Shown one piece after another: positions 1 through 6,503 of a stretch of 10,016 bases of DNA. This DNA comes from an uncultured Pseudoxanthomonas sp. GTDB lineage: Bacteria > Pseudomonadota > Gammaproteobacteria > Xanthomonadales > Xanthomonadaceae. The position numbers and the translations under genes are program-made. The stretch is from the NCBI GenBank assembly GCA_946886405.1, contig CAMPIO010000114.1:1-10016 (forward strand), given 5' to 3'. Position 1 is the stretch's first letter, and every line of letters begins with the position of its first letter. Under the pieces are notes generated by a model that was not told the DNA's origin, did not search any database, and saw only the letters and a program-made list of their open reading frames with translations.

Positions 1-4
1 CCCC

Positions 5-991
5 ATGACCGCACCCCGCCATCGCGAATTCACCCTGCAACCCGACAACGTCGAGCGCCTGGCCAACCTGGCCGGCCCGTTCGATGCGCACCTGCGCCAG
101 ATCGAACTGCGCCTGGGCGTGGAGATCGCCAACCGCGGCGCGATATTCCGCATCACCGGACCCGAGAAGTCGGCCGCCGCCGCCGAAAAGTTGCTGCATG
201 CGCTGTACGAGGAGACCGCCAGCGAGACCTTCGACAGCGAGGCCATCCACCTGCGCCTGAACGCGGCCAACGTCGACCGCATCGCCGACGAGGACTACCA
301 GCCCCAGGACGTGGCCATCAAGGTCAAGCGCGGCACCGTGCGCGGTCGTGGCGCGAACCAGGCCAGGTACCTGCACGCCATCGCGACGCACGACATCAAC
401 TTCGGCATCGGCCCGGCCGGCACCGGCAAGACCTTCCTGGCCGTGGCCAGCGCCGTCGAGGCGCTGAACGAGTCGCGCGTGCAGCGGTTGATCCTGGTGC
501 GCCCGGCGGTGGAAGCGGGCGAGAAGCTCGGGTTCCTGCCTGGCGACCTGACCCAGAAGGTCGATCCCTATCTGCGCCCGCTCTACGACGCGCTGTACGA
601 AATGCTGGGCGTCGAGAAGGTGGTCAAGCTGCTGGAAAAGAACGTCATCGAAATCGCGCCGCTGGCCTACATGCGCGGCCGCACGCTCAACGACGCATTC
701 GTGATCCTCGACGAGGCGCAGAACACCACCATCGAACAGATGAAGATGTTCCTGACACGCATCGGCTACGGAAGCACCGCCGTCGTCACCGGCGACCTGA
801 CCCAGATCGACCTGCCCAAGCACCAGAAATCCGGCCTGAAGGACGCGTTGGAGGTATTGCGCGGCGTGGACGGCATTTCGTTCAACTTCTTCACCAGCCG
901 CGACGTCGTGCGTCATCCGCTGGTGGCGAAGATCGTGCGGGCTTACGATGCGCGCGATGGCAAGGATTCCGACGTCGAGCCGGCCGCGTGA
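5..991 (+). CDS. phoH: PhoH-like ATPase (YbeZ type)
   Basis: Predicted cytosolic P-loop ATPase of the PhoH/YbeZ family, 328 residues, close to the 346 of E. coli YbeZ. The first ~110 residues form the KH-like N-terminal region. Walker A is GPAGTGKT at 136-143 and Walker B is FVILDEAQN at 232-240, with the family motifs [18 protein letters not shown] (164-181) and [11 protein letters not shown] (261-271). The C-terminus carries the conserved [15 protein letters not shown]. In E. coli the protein is encoded with and interacts with YbeY and is linked to RNA metabolism; the exact substrate is not firmly known. It is the first gene of the phoH-ybeY-corC run. The ATG at position 5 fits family length, but only four upstream bases are visible, so the Shine-Dalgarno sequence cannot be judged. 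miaB is a common upstream neighbour but lies outside the window. Confidence 0.96.
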   Translation: MTAPRHREFTLQPDNVERLANLAGPFDAHLRQIELRLGVEIANRGAIFRITGPEKSAAAAEKLLHALYEETASETFDSEAIHLRLNAANVDRIADEDYQPQDVAIKVKRGTVRGRGANQARYLHAIATHDINFGIGPAGTGKTFLAVASAVEALNESRVQRLILVRPAVEAGEKLGFLPGDLTQKVDPYLRPLYDALYEMLGVEKVVKLLEKNVIEIAPLAYMRGRTLNDAFVILDEAQNTTIEQMKMFLTRIGYGSTAVVTGDLTQIDLPKHQKSGLKDALEVLRGVDGISFNFFTSRDVVRHPLVAKIVRAYDARDGKDSDVEPAA

Positions 992-996
992 TGAAC

Positions 997-1072
997 GTTG
1001 CGTCGAGCTTGCTCGGCTGGTTTGCTTCGCGGGATGATGACGCCATGAGCAGTCGAGCAAGCTCGACTCTAC
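997..1072. repeat. Inverted pair of GTAG-type REP palindromes between phoH and ybeY
   Basis: The gap between phoH and ybeY holds two head-to-head copies of a short palindrome. The right copy, read on the minus strand from 1072 to 1051, is GTAG followed by AGTCGAGC-TT-GCTCGACT, a perfect 8-bp stem. The left copy, read on the plus strand from 997 to 1018, is GTTG followed by CGTCGAGC-TT-GCTCGGCT, a degraded version. Together, bases 1002-1019 can pair with 1050-1067 (17 Watson-Crick pairs and one G-T) around a 30-base loop. A 5' GTAG next to a hairpin is the known substrate layout of REP-associated tyrosine transposases (RAYTs) and of the GTAG palindromes described in Stenotrophomonas. Assigning it to that family is from memory. 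In the transcript it would form a strong hairpin that could affect processing or stability between the two genes. Confidence 0.8.
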
Positions 1073-1085
1073 CGAGGCACACCCC

Positions 1086-1574
1086 ATGACCCAAGGTCCC
1101 GTCCGTCTCGAAGTCGCCGTGAATTACGCGTTGCCGCGTGCGGGCATCCCGTCCGCCGTGAGTTTCCGCAAGTGGGTGGCGGCGGCGCTGAAAGGCCGCA
1201 TCCGCGAAGCGGACCTCGCCATCCGCATCGTGGACAGCAAGGAAGGCCGCGCGCTCAACCGGCACTACCGCGGACGCGACTACGCGACCAACGTGCTCAG
1301 CTTTCCGGCCGAGATGGCGGAGGGCGTCAAGCTGCCCAAAGGCGTGAAGATGCCCCTGCTCGGCGACCTGGTGATCTGCGCACCGGTGGTCGCGCGCGAA
1401 GCGAAGGAGCAGAAGAAGCCGCTCGCCGCGCATTACGCCCACATGACCGTGCACGGCACGCTGCACCTGCTCGGCTGGGACCACGAGGACGACAAGGAAG
1501 CCGAGTGCATGGAACAGCTCGAGCGCGAGATCCTGGCCGAACTCGGCATCGCCGACCCCTACGCGGAAGACTGA
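1086..1574 (+). CDS. ybeY: Endoribonuclease / rRNA maturation factor YbeY
   Basis: Zinc-dependent single-strand endoribonuclease of the UPF0054 family, which acts in 16S rRNA 3'-end maturation and ribosome quality control. The product has 162 residues, the usual family size. The zinc motif [11 protein letters not shown] spans 123-133, with His123, His127 and His133 as the three ligands. The other family signatures are [18 protein letters not shown] (57-74), containing the conserved arginine, and GDLVI (93-97). The ATG at 1086 is preceded by GAGG at 1074-1077, eight bases away. The gene follows phoH after a 94-bp gap filled by an inverted REP pair, unlike the tight spacing common in this operon. 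The next gene begins three bases after its stop codon. Confidence 0.97.
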   Translation: MTQGPVRLEVAVNYALPRAGIPSAVSFRKWVAAALKGRIREADLAIRIVDSKEGRALNRHYRGRDYATNVLSFPAEMAEGVKLPKGVKMPLLGDLVICAPVVAREAKEQKKPLAAHYAHMTVHGTLHLLGWDHEDDKEAECMEQLEREILAELGIADPYAED

Positions 1575-1577
1575 CCC

Positions 1578-2162
1578 ATGCTGCGTGCCCCCTTGCTCGC
1601 GCCGGTGCTGGCGCTGCTTTTCCCGCTGTCCGTCGCGGCCCAGGAAGCCCCCGTCGACCTCGCCGCCCTGGTCGAATGCCGCGGGGACCTCGGCCAGCTC
1701 GCCGCGCTGGCGCCGGCATTGGAAGATCCGCTGAAGGCGGTCGCACTGGGCTGGCAGCCATTGCCCCAGGCGAACATGTTCATGACCGAGTACCGGCTGG
1801 CGTCGCCGATCCGGGTGTTCGGGCACGAAAGCGCCCATATCGCCTTTTCCGGCGGCGGCGTGATCGCGCTGCTCGACCTGCCCGATCCGCGCCCCCTGGC
1901 GAAGCAGCTGGCGCTGGAAACCGCCATCGATACGCCTGCGAAGGCGATGTTCGGCAAGGAGGTCCGCAGCGAGGAGACGCTCGACCCGGCGTCCGGCAAG
2001 GCCCTGATCGACTCGGCGGTGCTCAACGTCAGCAATGTGTCCTCGCATCCCGGCAAGACCCTCGTCGGCTGCAGTTACAGCCTGGACCTGCCCGAGGAGG
2101 AGCCCGCGGACGAACCTGCGGAGCCATTGGCGGCGCCTGCGCAGGCTGCCCAACCGGGTTAG
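1578..2162 (+). CDS. Unrecognised secreted protein with two cysteines
   Basis: I do not recognise this 194-residue protein. It begins with a clear Sec-type signal peptide: MLRAPLLAPVLALLFPLSVAA, with likely cleavage before QEAPVD. There is no lipobox cysteine at the cleavage site, so it should be a soluble periplasmic or exported protein. The mature part has just two cysteines, Cys34 and Cys165, placed near its two ends and suited to one disulfide. The middle is moderately hydrophobic (for example GGGVIALLDLP at 92-102). The last ~25 residues are a low-complexity Glu/Pro/Ala tail. GGAAGA at 1564-1569, eight bases before the ATG, serves as the ribosome binding site and overlaps the end of ybeY. 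The three-base gap after ybeY implies the same transcript and probable translational coupling. No catalytic motif is visible, and the E. coli operon lacks an equivalent gene. Confidence 0.85.
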   Translation: MLRAPLLAPVLALLFPLSVAAQEAPVDLAALVECRGDLGQLAALAPALEDPLKAVALGWQPLPQANMFMTEYRLASPIRVFGHESAHIAFSGGGVIALLDLPDPRPLAKQLALETAIDTPAKAMFGKEVRSEETLDPASGKALIDSAVLNVSNVSSHPGKTLVGCSYSLDLPEEEPADEPAEPLAAPAQAAQPG

Positions 2163-2173
2163 ACTGACCGCCA

Positions 2174-2188
2174 CGCCCCCGGGGGGCG
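2174..2188. other. GC-rich hairpin before corC
   Basis: CGCCCC (2174-2179) and GGGGCG (2183-2188) can form a six-pair all-GC stem with a three-base loop, starting 12 bases after the stop of the upstream gene. No T-run follows, so it is not a standard intrinsic terminator. It could attenuate, or protect the downstream mRNA, but a chance GC-rich palindrome is equally plausible. Confidence 0.3.
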
Positions 2189-2202
2189 ACCGCTCTCAAG
2201 AG

Positions 2203-3078
2203 ATGTCAGAAGACGACAGTACCCTCGCGCCGGAAGGCTCCGACAGACCCTCGGAGAAACGGCGCACCTGGCTGGACCGCCTCAGTTCGGCGTTCTCCGG
2301 CGAACCCAGCACACGCGATGATCTGGTGGCCATCCTGCGCGATGCGCAGTCCGACGGCCTGATCGCCAGCGACACCCTGAAGATGATGGAAGGCGCCATT
2401 TCGGTCGCCGACCTGACGGTCGGCGACGTCATGGTGCCGCGCGCGCAGATGGTCTCGCTGCCGGTGGAAGCGCGCTTCCTAGACCTGATGAAGGATGTGG
2501 TGGAGTCCGGCCACTCGCGCTTCCCGGTGCATGGCGAGAACAAGGACGAGATCCTCGGCATCCTGCTCGCCAAGGACCTGCTGCGCGGCGTGGTCGCCGA
2601 CAACGGTCCGGGCAGCGTGCGCGAGTTGCTGCGGCCCGCGGTGCTGATTCCCGAATCGAAGAAGCTCAACCTGCTGCTCAAGGAATTCCGGCTGTCGCGC
2701 AACCACATGGCGATCGTCGTGGACGAGTACGGTGGCGTGGCCGGCCTGGTCACCATCGAGGACGTGCTGGAACAGATCGTCGGCGAGATCGACGACGAAC
2801 ACGATGAAGCCGAGGACGGCGCGGCCCTGATCGCGGCGCAGGCCGATGGGCAGTTCGTGGTCGATGCACTGACGCCGATTTCGGACTTCAACGAGCGTTT
2901 CGGCGCCGACTTCCTCGACGACGAATACGACACCGTCGGCGGCCTGATCACCGCGGCCATCGGCCACCTGCCGGAAACCGGGGAGGAGCTGACGCTTGGA
3001 CGCTTCATGTTCCGCGTCGCGCGTGCCGATGCGCGCCGCGTGCACGCCTTCCACGTTGGAGTGCTGGCGGATGCGTAA
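2203..3078 (+). CDS. corC: CorC/HlyC-type CBS-domain protein
   Basis: CorC (YbeX) family protein of 291 residues (E. coli 292), cytosolic, with no DUF21 membrane domain. Order: a short acidic N-terminal tail; a conserved segment around GEPSTRDDLVAILRDAQ (33-49); tandem CBS domains at about 75-130 and 140-195, including VGDVMVPRAQM (73-83), SRFPV (105-109) and DEYGGVAGLVTIEDVLEQIVGEI (174-196); and a C-terminal CorC_HlyC domain from about 210, including DEYDTVGGLI (240-249) and GHLPETGE (254-261). The family is tied to Mg2+/Co2+ homeostasis and, through YbeY/YbeX, to ribosome metabolism. The ATG at 2203 gives MSEDDS, much like E. coli MSDDNS. No good Shine-Dalgarno sequence is seen (AAGAG abuts the ATG), so initiation may depend on upstream translation. 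Its stop overlaps the next start by eight bases. Confidence 0.97.
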   Translation: MSEDDSTLAPEGSDRPSEKRRTWLDRLSSAFSGEPSTRDDLVAILRDAQSDGLIASDTLKMMEGAISVADLTVGDVMVPRAQMVSLPVEARFLDLMKDVVESGHSRFPVHGENKDEILGILLAKDLLRGVVADNGPGSVRELLRPAVLIPESKKLNLLLKEFRLSRNHMAIVVDEYGGVAGLVTIEDVLEQIVGEIDDEHDEAEDGAALIAAQADGQFVVDALTPISDFNERFGADFLDDEYDTVGGLITAAIGHLPETGEELTLGRFMFRVARADARRVHAFHVGVLADA

Positions 3079-4249
3079 CGCAGCCACACGCCTGGCGTTG
3101 CTGGGCGTGCTGTGGCTGCTGGCGTCGGCCGCGTGGGCGGCGCCGCGGATCGGCGTGGCGACGATGGCGCCGGGCGAGGTGTTCTTCGAGCGCTTCGGCC
3201 ACAACGCCATCGTGGTGATCGATCCCGCCAACGGCGATGCGATCTCGTACAACTTCGGCTTCTTCGATCCGGGCGAAGCCGACTTCGTCGGCAATTTCGC
3301 GCGCGGCCACATGATGTATTACCTGGTCGCACTGCCGTTCGAGCAGGACCTGATGCAGTACCGCGACAGCGGGCGCGGCGTGTCGCTGCAGTGGCTGGAC
3401 ATTGCGCCGACCGAGGCGCAGGCGCTGGCCGATGCATTGGCCGAGCGGGCGAAGCCGGAGAATGCGCGCTACCGCTACGACTATTTCACCTCCAACTGCT
3501 CCACGCAGGTCCGCGATGCGCTGGATGCCGCGCTCGGCGGAAGGCTGAAATCGCAGCTCGCCGGGCGCTCGCGCGGCAATACCTTCCGCAGCGAGGCCGT
3601 GCGGTTGGCATCGCCGGCAACCTGGATGTGGCTGGGCTTCGACCTCGGACTGGGGCCGAACGCCGACAAGCCGATGTCGCGATGGGAAGAGGCGTTCGTG
3701 CCGATGCGCCTCGCCGACAGCCTGCGCGAGGCAAAGAACGCCGCAGGCCGCCCCCTGGTGCAGTCGGAAATGCAGTTGCTGCCGCACCGGATCGCGGCGG
3801 AGCCTGCGGAAACGCCGCGCCGCTGGTTGCCCTGGCTGGGTGCGGGCGTACTCATCGCGACCGCCCTCGCCTTCGCCGGCCGGCGCTGGCCACGCGCCGT
3901 GGCCAGCATCGCGTTGCCCTTCTGGCTGGTGTGCTTCATCGGCGGCGGTCTGCTGGTCTATCTGTGGGGCTTCACCGAGCACTGGGCCGCATGGGCGAAT
4001 CGCAACCTGTTGCTGCTGGATCCGCTGTGCGTGCTGCTGGTTCCCGGCGCAATTGCCGTGCTGCGCCGCCGCACGCCTGCCCGATGGCTCCGCTGGCTCG
4101 CGGTCGCCATCGCGATGGGTGCCTTGGTCGCCTGGTTCCTGCACTGGCTGCCGTTGCGGCTGCAATACAACCAGACCTGGACCGCGTTGCTGCTGCCCGT
4201 GCATCTGGCGCTTGCATACGTATTCATGCCGCGACGCTTGTCGCACTGA
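3071..4249 (+). CDS. DUF4105/Lnb-like periplasmic domain plus membrane domain protein
   Basis: This 392-residue membrane protein has a signal peptide (1-23, ending ASAAWA-APRIG), a periplasmic domain of about 225 residues, and four or five C-terminal transmembrane segments at about 254-270, 276-299, 313-331, 340-358 and 369-386. The periplasmic domain carries FFERFGHNAIVVID (38-51, His44), SYNFGFFD, QYRDSGRGVSLQ and RYDYFTSNCSTQVRDALD (135-152, Cys143). A His before an Asn-Cys resembles permuted NlpC/P60 or LRAT-type thiol enzymes; that fold is my inference. The membrane part contains TEHWAAWANRNLLLLDP (302-318), a pattern I associate with DUF4105 proteins. As I recall, this family is now named after Lnb, a lipoprotein N-acyltransferase of Bacteroides. 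The ATG at 3071 was chosen because it starts the signal peptide, has GGAG at 3058-3061, and overlaps the corC stop. It sits in the place of lnt in the E. coli operon. Confidence 0.88.
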   Translation: MRNAATRLALLGVLWLLASAAWAAPRIGVATMAPGEVFFERFGHNAIVVIDPANGDAISYNFGFFDPGEADFVGNFARGHMMYYLVALPFEQDLMQYRDSGRGVSLQWLDIAPTEAQALADALAERAKPENARYRYDYFTSNCSTQVRDALDAALGGRLKSQLAGRSRGNTFRSEAVRLASPATWMWLGFDLGLGPNADKPMSRWEEAFVPMRLADSLREAKNAAGRPLVQSEMQLLPHRIAAEPAETPRRWLPWLGAGVLIATALAFAGRRWPRAVASIALPFWLVCFIGGGLLVYLWGFTEHWAAWANRNLLLLDPLCVLLVPGAIAVLRRRTPARWLRWLAVAIAMGALVAWFLHWLPLRLQYNQTWTALLLPVHLALAYVFMPRRLSH

Positions 4250-4266
4250 TCCACGCCACGCACGAT

Positions 4267-4294
4267 GCGGCCCTCTGCCTATCGCGAGGGTCGC
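4267..4294 (+). promoter_or_regulatory. Possible hairpin enclosing the ribosome binding site of the GH97 gene
   Basis: GCGGCCCTC (4267-4275) can pair with GAGGGTCGC (4286-4294): eight Watson-Crick pairs and one G-U, around a 10-base loop. The only Shine-Dalgarno-like sequence for the following gene, GAGGG at 4286-4290, lies inside the 3' arm, and the stem ends on the base before the ATG. The arrangement could limit initiation until the stem is opened by upstream ribosomes or another factor. The pairing is visible in the sequence; any regulatory effect is inference. Confidence 0.4.
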
Positions 4295-6316
4295 ATGCTC
4301 CGTTTCCTCTCCACGCTTGTCGTGTTCGCCGTCGCCGCGTCGGCCCATGCCGCCCCGGGACCGCGCGTCGCATCGCCTGACGGCTCCATCGTGGTGGAAC
4401 TGTCCACCGACAACGACGGCCGCCCCGCCTATGCCGTATCGCGCAAGGGACAGCCGGTCATCACGCCGTCGCGGCTTGGCTTCCTGCTGCTGGATGCGCC
4501 GAAGTTCGAGCGCAACATCGAAATCGTGCAGCCGCGCACGCGCAGCTTCGACGAGACCTGGGAGCAGCCCTGGGGCGAGCGCCGCTTCATCCGCAACCAC
4601 TACAACGAACTGACGGTCACGCTGAAGGAAAAGGCGAAGCCTTTCCGCCGCTTCGACGTGGTGTTCCGCGTGTTCGACGACGGCGCCGGCTTCCGCTACC
4701 GCTTCCCGGAGCAGCCCGGACTGGAGCAGGTGAAGATCAGCGAGGAACTGACCGAGTTCTCGCTGGCGCGCGATGCCACGGCGTGGTGGATCCCCGCCGG
4801 CGAATGGAACCGCGAGGAATACCTGTATCACCGCACGCCCGTACAGCAGATCGGTGATGCGCAGACGCCGATCACCTTCAAGTTCGACGACGGCACCCAC
4901 CTGTCGATCCACGAAGCGGCGCTGGTGGACTACAGCGGCATGAACCTGACCCGGGTCGACGGCCGCAAGTTGAAGGCGGACCTGACGCCCGGCATTGGTG
5001 AGGGCAAGGTGGTGCGTGCGGCACCGTTCGACACGCCCTGGCGCACGCTGTTGCTCAGCGACGATGCAGCGGGTCTGGCGATGTCCGGGTTGACCCTCAA
5101 CCTCAACGAACCCAACGCCCTCGGCGACGTGTCGTGGGTGAAGCCGATGAAGTACGTCGGCGTGTGGTGGGAGATGCACCTGGAGCTGAAGAGCTGGGCC
5201 TCCGGGCCCAAGCACGGCGCCACCAACGAGAACGTCCGCAAGCACATCGACTTCGCCGCCAAGCACGGCTTGGGCGGCGTGCTGGTGGAAGGCTGGAACG
5301 TGGGCTGGGACGGCGACTGGTTCGGCAATGGCGAGGACTTCAGCTTCACGAAGTCGTATCCGGACTTCGATCTGGAAGCGTTGAGCGCCTATGCCCGCGC
5401 GAAGAACGTGGTGCTGATCGGCCACCACGAAACCTCCGCCAATGCGGCGCACTACGAGACCCAACTGGGCGACGCGTTCGACCTGTACGAACGCGTCGGC
5501 GTGCCGGCGGTGAAGACCGGCTACGTGGCAGACGCCAGCCAGGCCAAGGTCACCGGCATCGACGGCAAGCGCCATTACGCGTGGCACGAAGGGCAGGACA
5601 TGGCGCGCCACCATCTGAAGGTGGTGACCGAGGCCGCCAAGCGTCATATCGCCGTCAACCCGCACGAGCCGATCAAGGACAGCGGCCTGCGTCGCACGTA
5701 TCCGAACTGGATCACCCGGGAAGGCGCCCGCGGCATGGAATTCAGCGCCTGGGGCCAGCCCGGCAATCCGCCCGAGCATGAAGCCAACCTGGTGTTCACC
5801 CGCCTGCTGGCCGGCCCGATGGATTACACGCCCGGCATCTTCGGCATGAAGACGCGCTCCACCGACGGCATCGCCACCACGTGGGCCAAGCAGCTGTCGC
5901 TGTACGTGGTGATCTACAGCCCATTGCAGATGGCGGCCGACCTGCTGGAGAACTACGAGAAGAATCCGGCACCGTTCCAGTTCATCAAGGACGTGCCGGT
6001 GGACTGGGACGACACGCGCGTGCTGAACGGCGAGGTCGGCGACTACGTAACCGTTGCCCGCAAGGAGCGCGGCGGCGACAACTGGTACCTCGGCGCGCTG
6101 ACGGACGAGGACGGCCGCACGCTGAGCGTGCCGCTGACCTTCCTCGACGACGGCCGCCGCTACACGGCGCAGATCTACCGCGACGGCGACAAGGCGAACT
6201 GGAAGACCGCGCCGCAGGACATCGTGATCGAGGAGCGCAGCGTGACGCGTGGTGACACGCTGACGCTGAGATTGGCGCCGGGTGGTGGTCAGGCGATCCG
6301 CTTCGTGGCGCAGTAG
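4295..6316 (+). CDS. Secreted glycoside hydrolase family 97 (inverting alpha-glucosidase type)
   Basis: A 673-residue exported enzyme. The signal peptide is MLRFLSTLVVFAVAASAHAA, giving a periplasmic or outer-membrane-side product. The layout fits GH97: an N-terminal beta domain (about 22-270), a TIM barrel (about 285-545), and a C-terminal beta domain to the end. Key segments are GHHETSANAAHYE (376-388, Glu379), AVKTGYV (405-411), VNPHEPIKDSGLRRTYPN (454-471, Glu458) and REGARGMEFSAWG (475-487, Glu476 and Glu482), then GPMDYTPGIF. In the family, inverting SusB-like alpha-glucosidases use glutamates at these places and bind Ca2+, while retaining alpha-galactosidases have a nucleophilic Asp where this protein has Gly409. 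An alpha-glucosidase acting on maltooligosaccharides is therefore likely. An ATG at 4265 is in frame, but 4295 starts exactly at the signal peptide. No susC/susD-like gene is adjacent. Confidence 0.95.
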   Translation: MLRFLSTLVVFAVAASAHAAPGPRVASPDGSIVVELSTDNDGRPAYAVSRKGQPVITPSRLGFLLLDAPKFERNIEIVQPRTRSFDETWEQPWGERRFIRNHYNELTVTLKEKAKPFRRFDVVFRVFDDGAGFRYRFPEQPGLEQVKISEELTEFSLARDATAWWIPAGEWNREEYLYHRTPVQQIGDAQTPITFKFDDGTHLSIHEAALVDYSGMNLTRVDGRKLKADLTPGIGEGKVVRAAPFDTPWRTLLLSDDAAGLAMSGLTLNLNEPNALGDVSWVKPMKYVGVWWEMHLELKSWASGPKHGATNENVRKHIDFAAKHGLGGVLVEGWNVGWDGDWFGNGEDFSFTKSYPDFDLEALSAYARAKNVVLIGHHETSANAAHYETQLGDAFDLYERVGVPAVKTGYVADASQAKVTGIDGKRHYAWHEGQDMARHHLKVVTEAAKRHIAVNPHEPIKDSGLRRTYPNWITREGARGMEFSAWGQPGNPPEHEANLVFTRLLAGPMDYTPGIFGMKTRSTDGIATTWAKQLSLYVVIYSPLQMAADLLENYEKNPAPFQFIKDVPVDWDDTRVLNGEVGDYVTVARKERGGDNWYLGALTDEDGRTLSVPLTFLDDGRRYTAQIYRDGDKANWKTAPQDIVIEERSVTRGDTLTLRLAPGGGQAIRFVAQ

Positions 6317-6388
6317 TGTTGTGGCTTGCTGTAGGAGCGACGTGAGTCGCGACCGCAGACCCGCAACACCCAGCGATGCCGATGGAAG

Positions 6389-6431
6389 ACGGATCCTGCG
6401 GAAGCGTTGACACGTTTTCCACAGGATCCGT
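6389..6431. repeat. Inner inverted repeat inside the REPIN-like element
   Basis: ACGGATCCTGCGGAA (6389-6403) and TTCCACAGGATCCGT (6417-6431) match as inverted repeats at 14 of 15 positions, around a 13-base centre. The centre holds a consensus TTGACA (6407-6412) and can itself form a tiny CGT-TGAC-ACG hairpin. It lies within the outer GTAG arms, so the whole element can fold as a nested stem. A protein-binding operator, a structural part of the repeat unit, or a bidirectional terminator without a U-run are all possible. Confidence 0.6.
6407..6412 (+). promoter_or_regulatory. Consensus -35 hexamer, weak promoter candidate for corA
   Basis: A perfect TTGACA sits 92 bases before the TTG start of corA. 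At the right distance (16-18 bases) I see no good -10 hexamer; the nearest options, such as GTGCAT or TGCATG around 6430-6436, match poorly. corA still needs a promoter in or near this gap unless it is read from the GH97 gene, so the site is listed at low confidence. Confidence 0.2.
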
Positions 6432-6488
6432 GCATGACAGACGTTCAACGGACTTGATTGGCACGGTCGCGACTCACGTCGCTCCTAC

Positions 6489-6494
6489 AGGAGG
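6489..6494 (+). promoter_or_regulatory. Perfect Shine-Dalgarno sequence deciding the corA start
   Basis: AGGAGG at 6489-6494 lies nine bases before the in-frame TTG at 6504 but 45 bases before the in-frame ATG at 6540, which has no Shine-Dalgarno sequence of its own. This favours the TTG. The first two bases of the motif are the last two of the REP arm, so the repeat boundary runs into the ribosome binding site. Confidence 0.55.
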
Positions 6495-6503
6495 CATACG
6501 GGC

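Larger units (their letters stand above)
6329..6490. repeat. REPIN-like nested palindrome with GTAG ends
   Basis: The 187-bp gap before corA is mostly one symmetric element. Bases 6329-6355 and 6464-6490 are perfect 27-bp inverted repeats. Each arm, read inward from the outside, contains GTAG and then a small hairpin GCGAC-GTGA-GTCGC, the layout of a REP that a RAYT transposase recognises. Two such REPs facing each other with a spacer form a REPIN. I recognise this GTAGGAGCGACGTGAGTCGC motif as widespread in Xanthomonadaceae and some pseudomonads; that is from memory. The spacer holds a second, unrelated inverted repeat. The palindrome of this element differs from that at 997-1072, so two REP families are present in one window. 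No transposase is encoded here. Confidence 0.85.

Noticed and set aside
1172..2167. A plus-strand 331-codon open frame overlapping ybeY
   Set aside because: It is the shifted frame of ybeY and the next gene, Arg/Pro/Ala-rich. The ybeY zinc motif is in the other frame.
891..2174. A minus-strand open frame of 427 codons across phoH, ybeY and the secreted protein gene
   Set aside because: Same antisense artefact. It runs through the REP pair and three real genes and shows no family motif.
2174..2188. Hairpin before corC as an intrinsic terminator
   Set aside because: The stem is only six pairs and no T-run follows. corC and the upstream genes are expected to share a transcript.
6415..6423. TTTTCCACA, one base off a DnaA box
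   Set aside because: A single near-match inside a palindrome, with no cluster of boxes, AT-rich stretch or replication gene nearby, does not support an origin.
3005..6448. A minus-strand open frame of 1147 codons spanning the Lnb-like and GH97 genes
   Set aside because: It lies antisense to two well-supported genes. Its translation is rich in Arg, His, Gln, Ala and Val with no recognisable domain, typical of the stop-poor antisense frame of GC-rich coding DNA.
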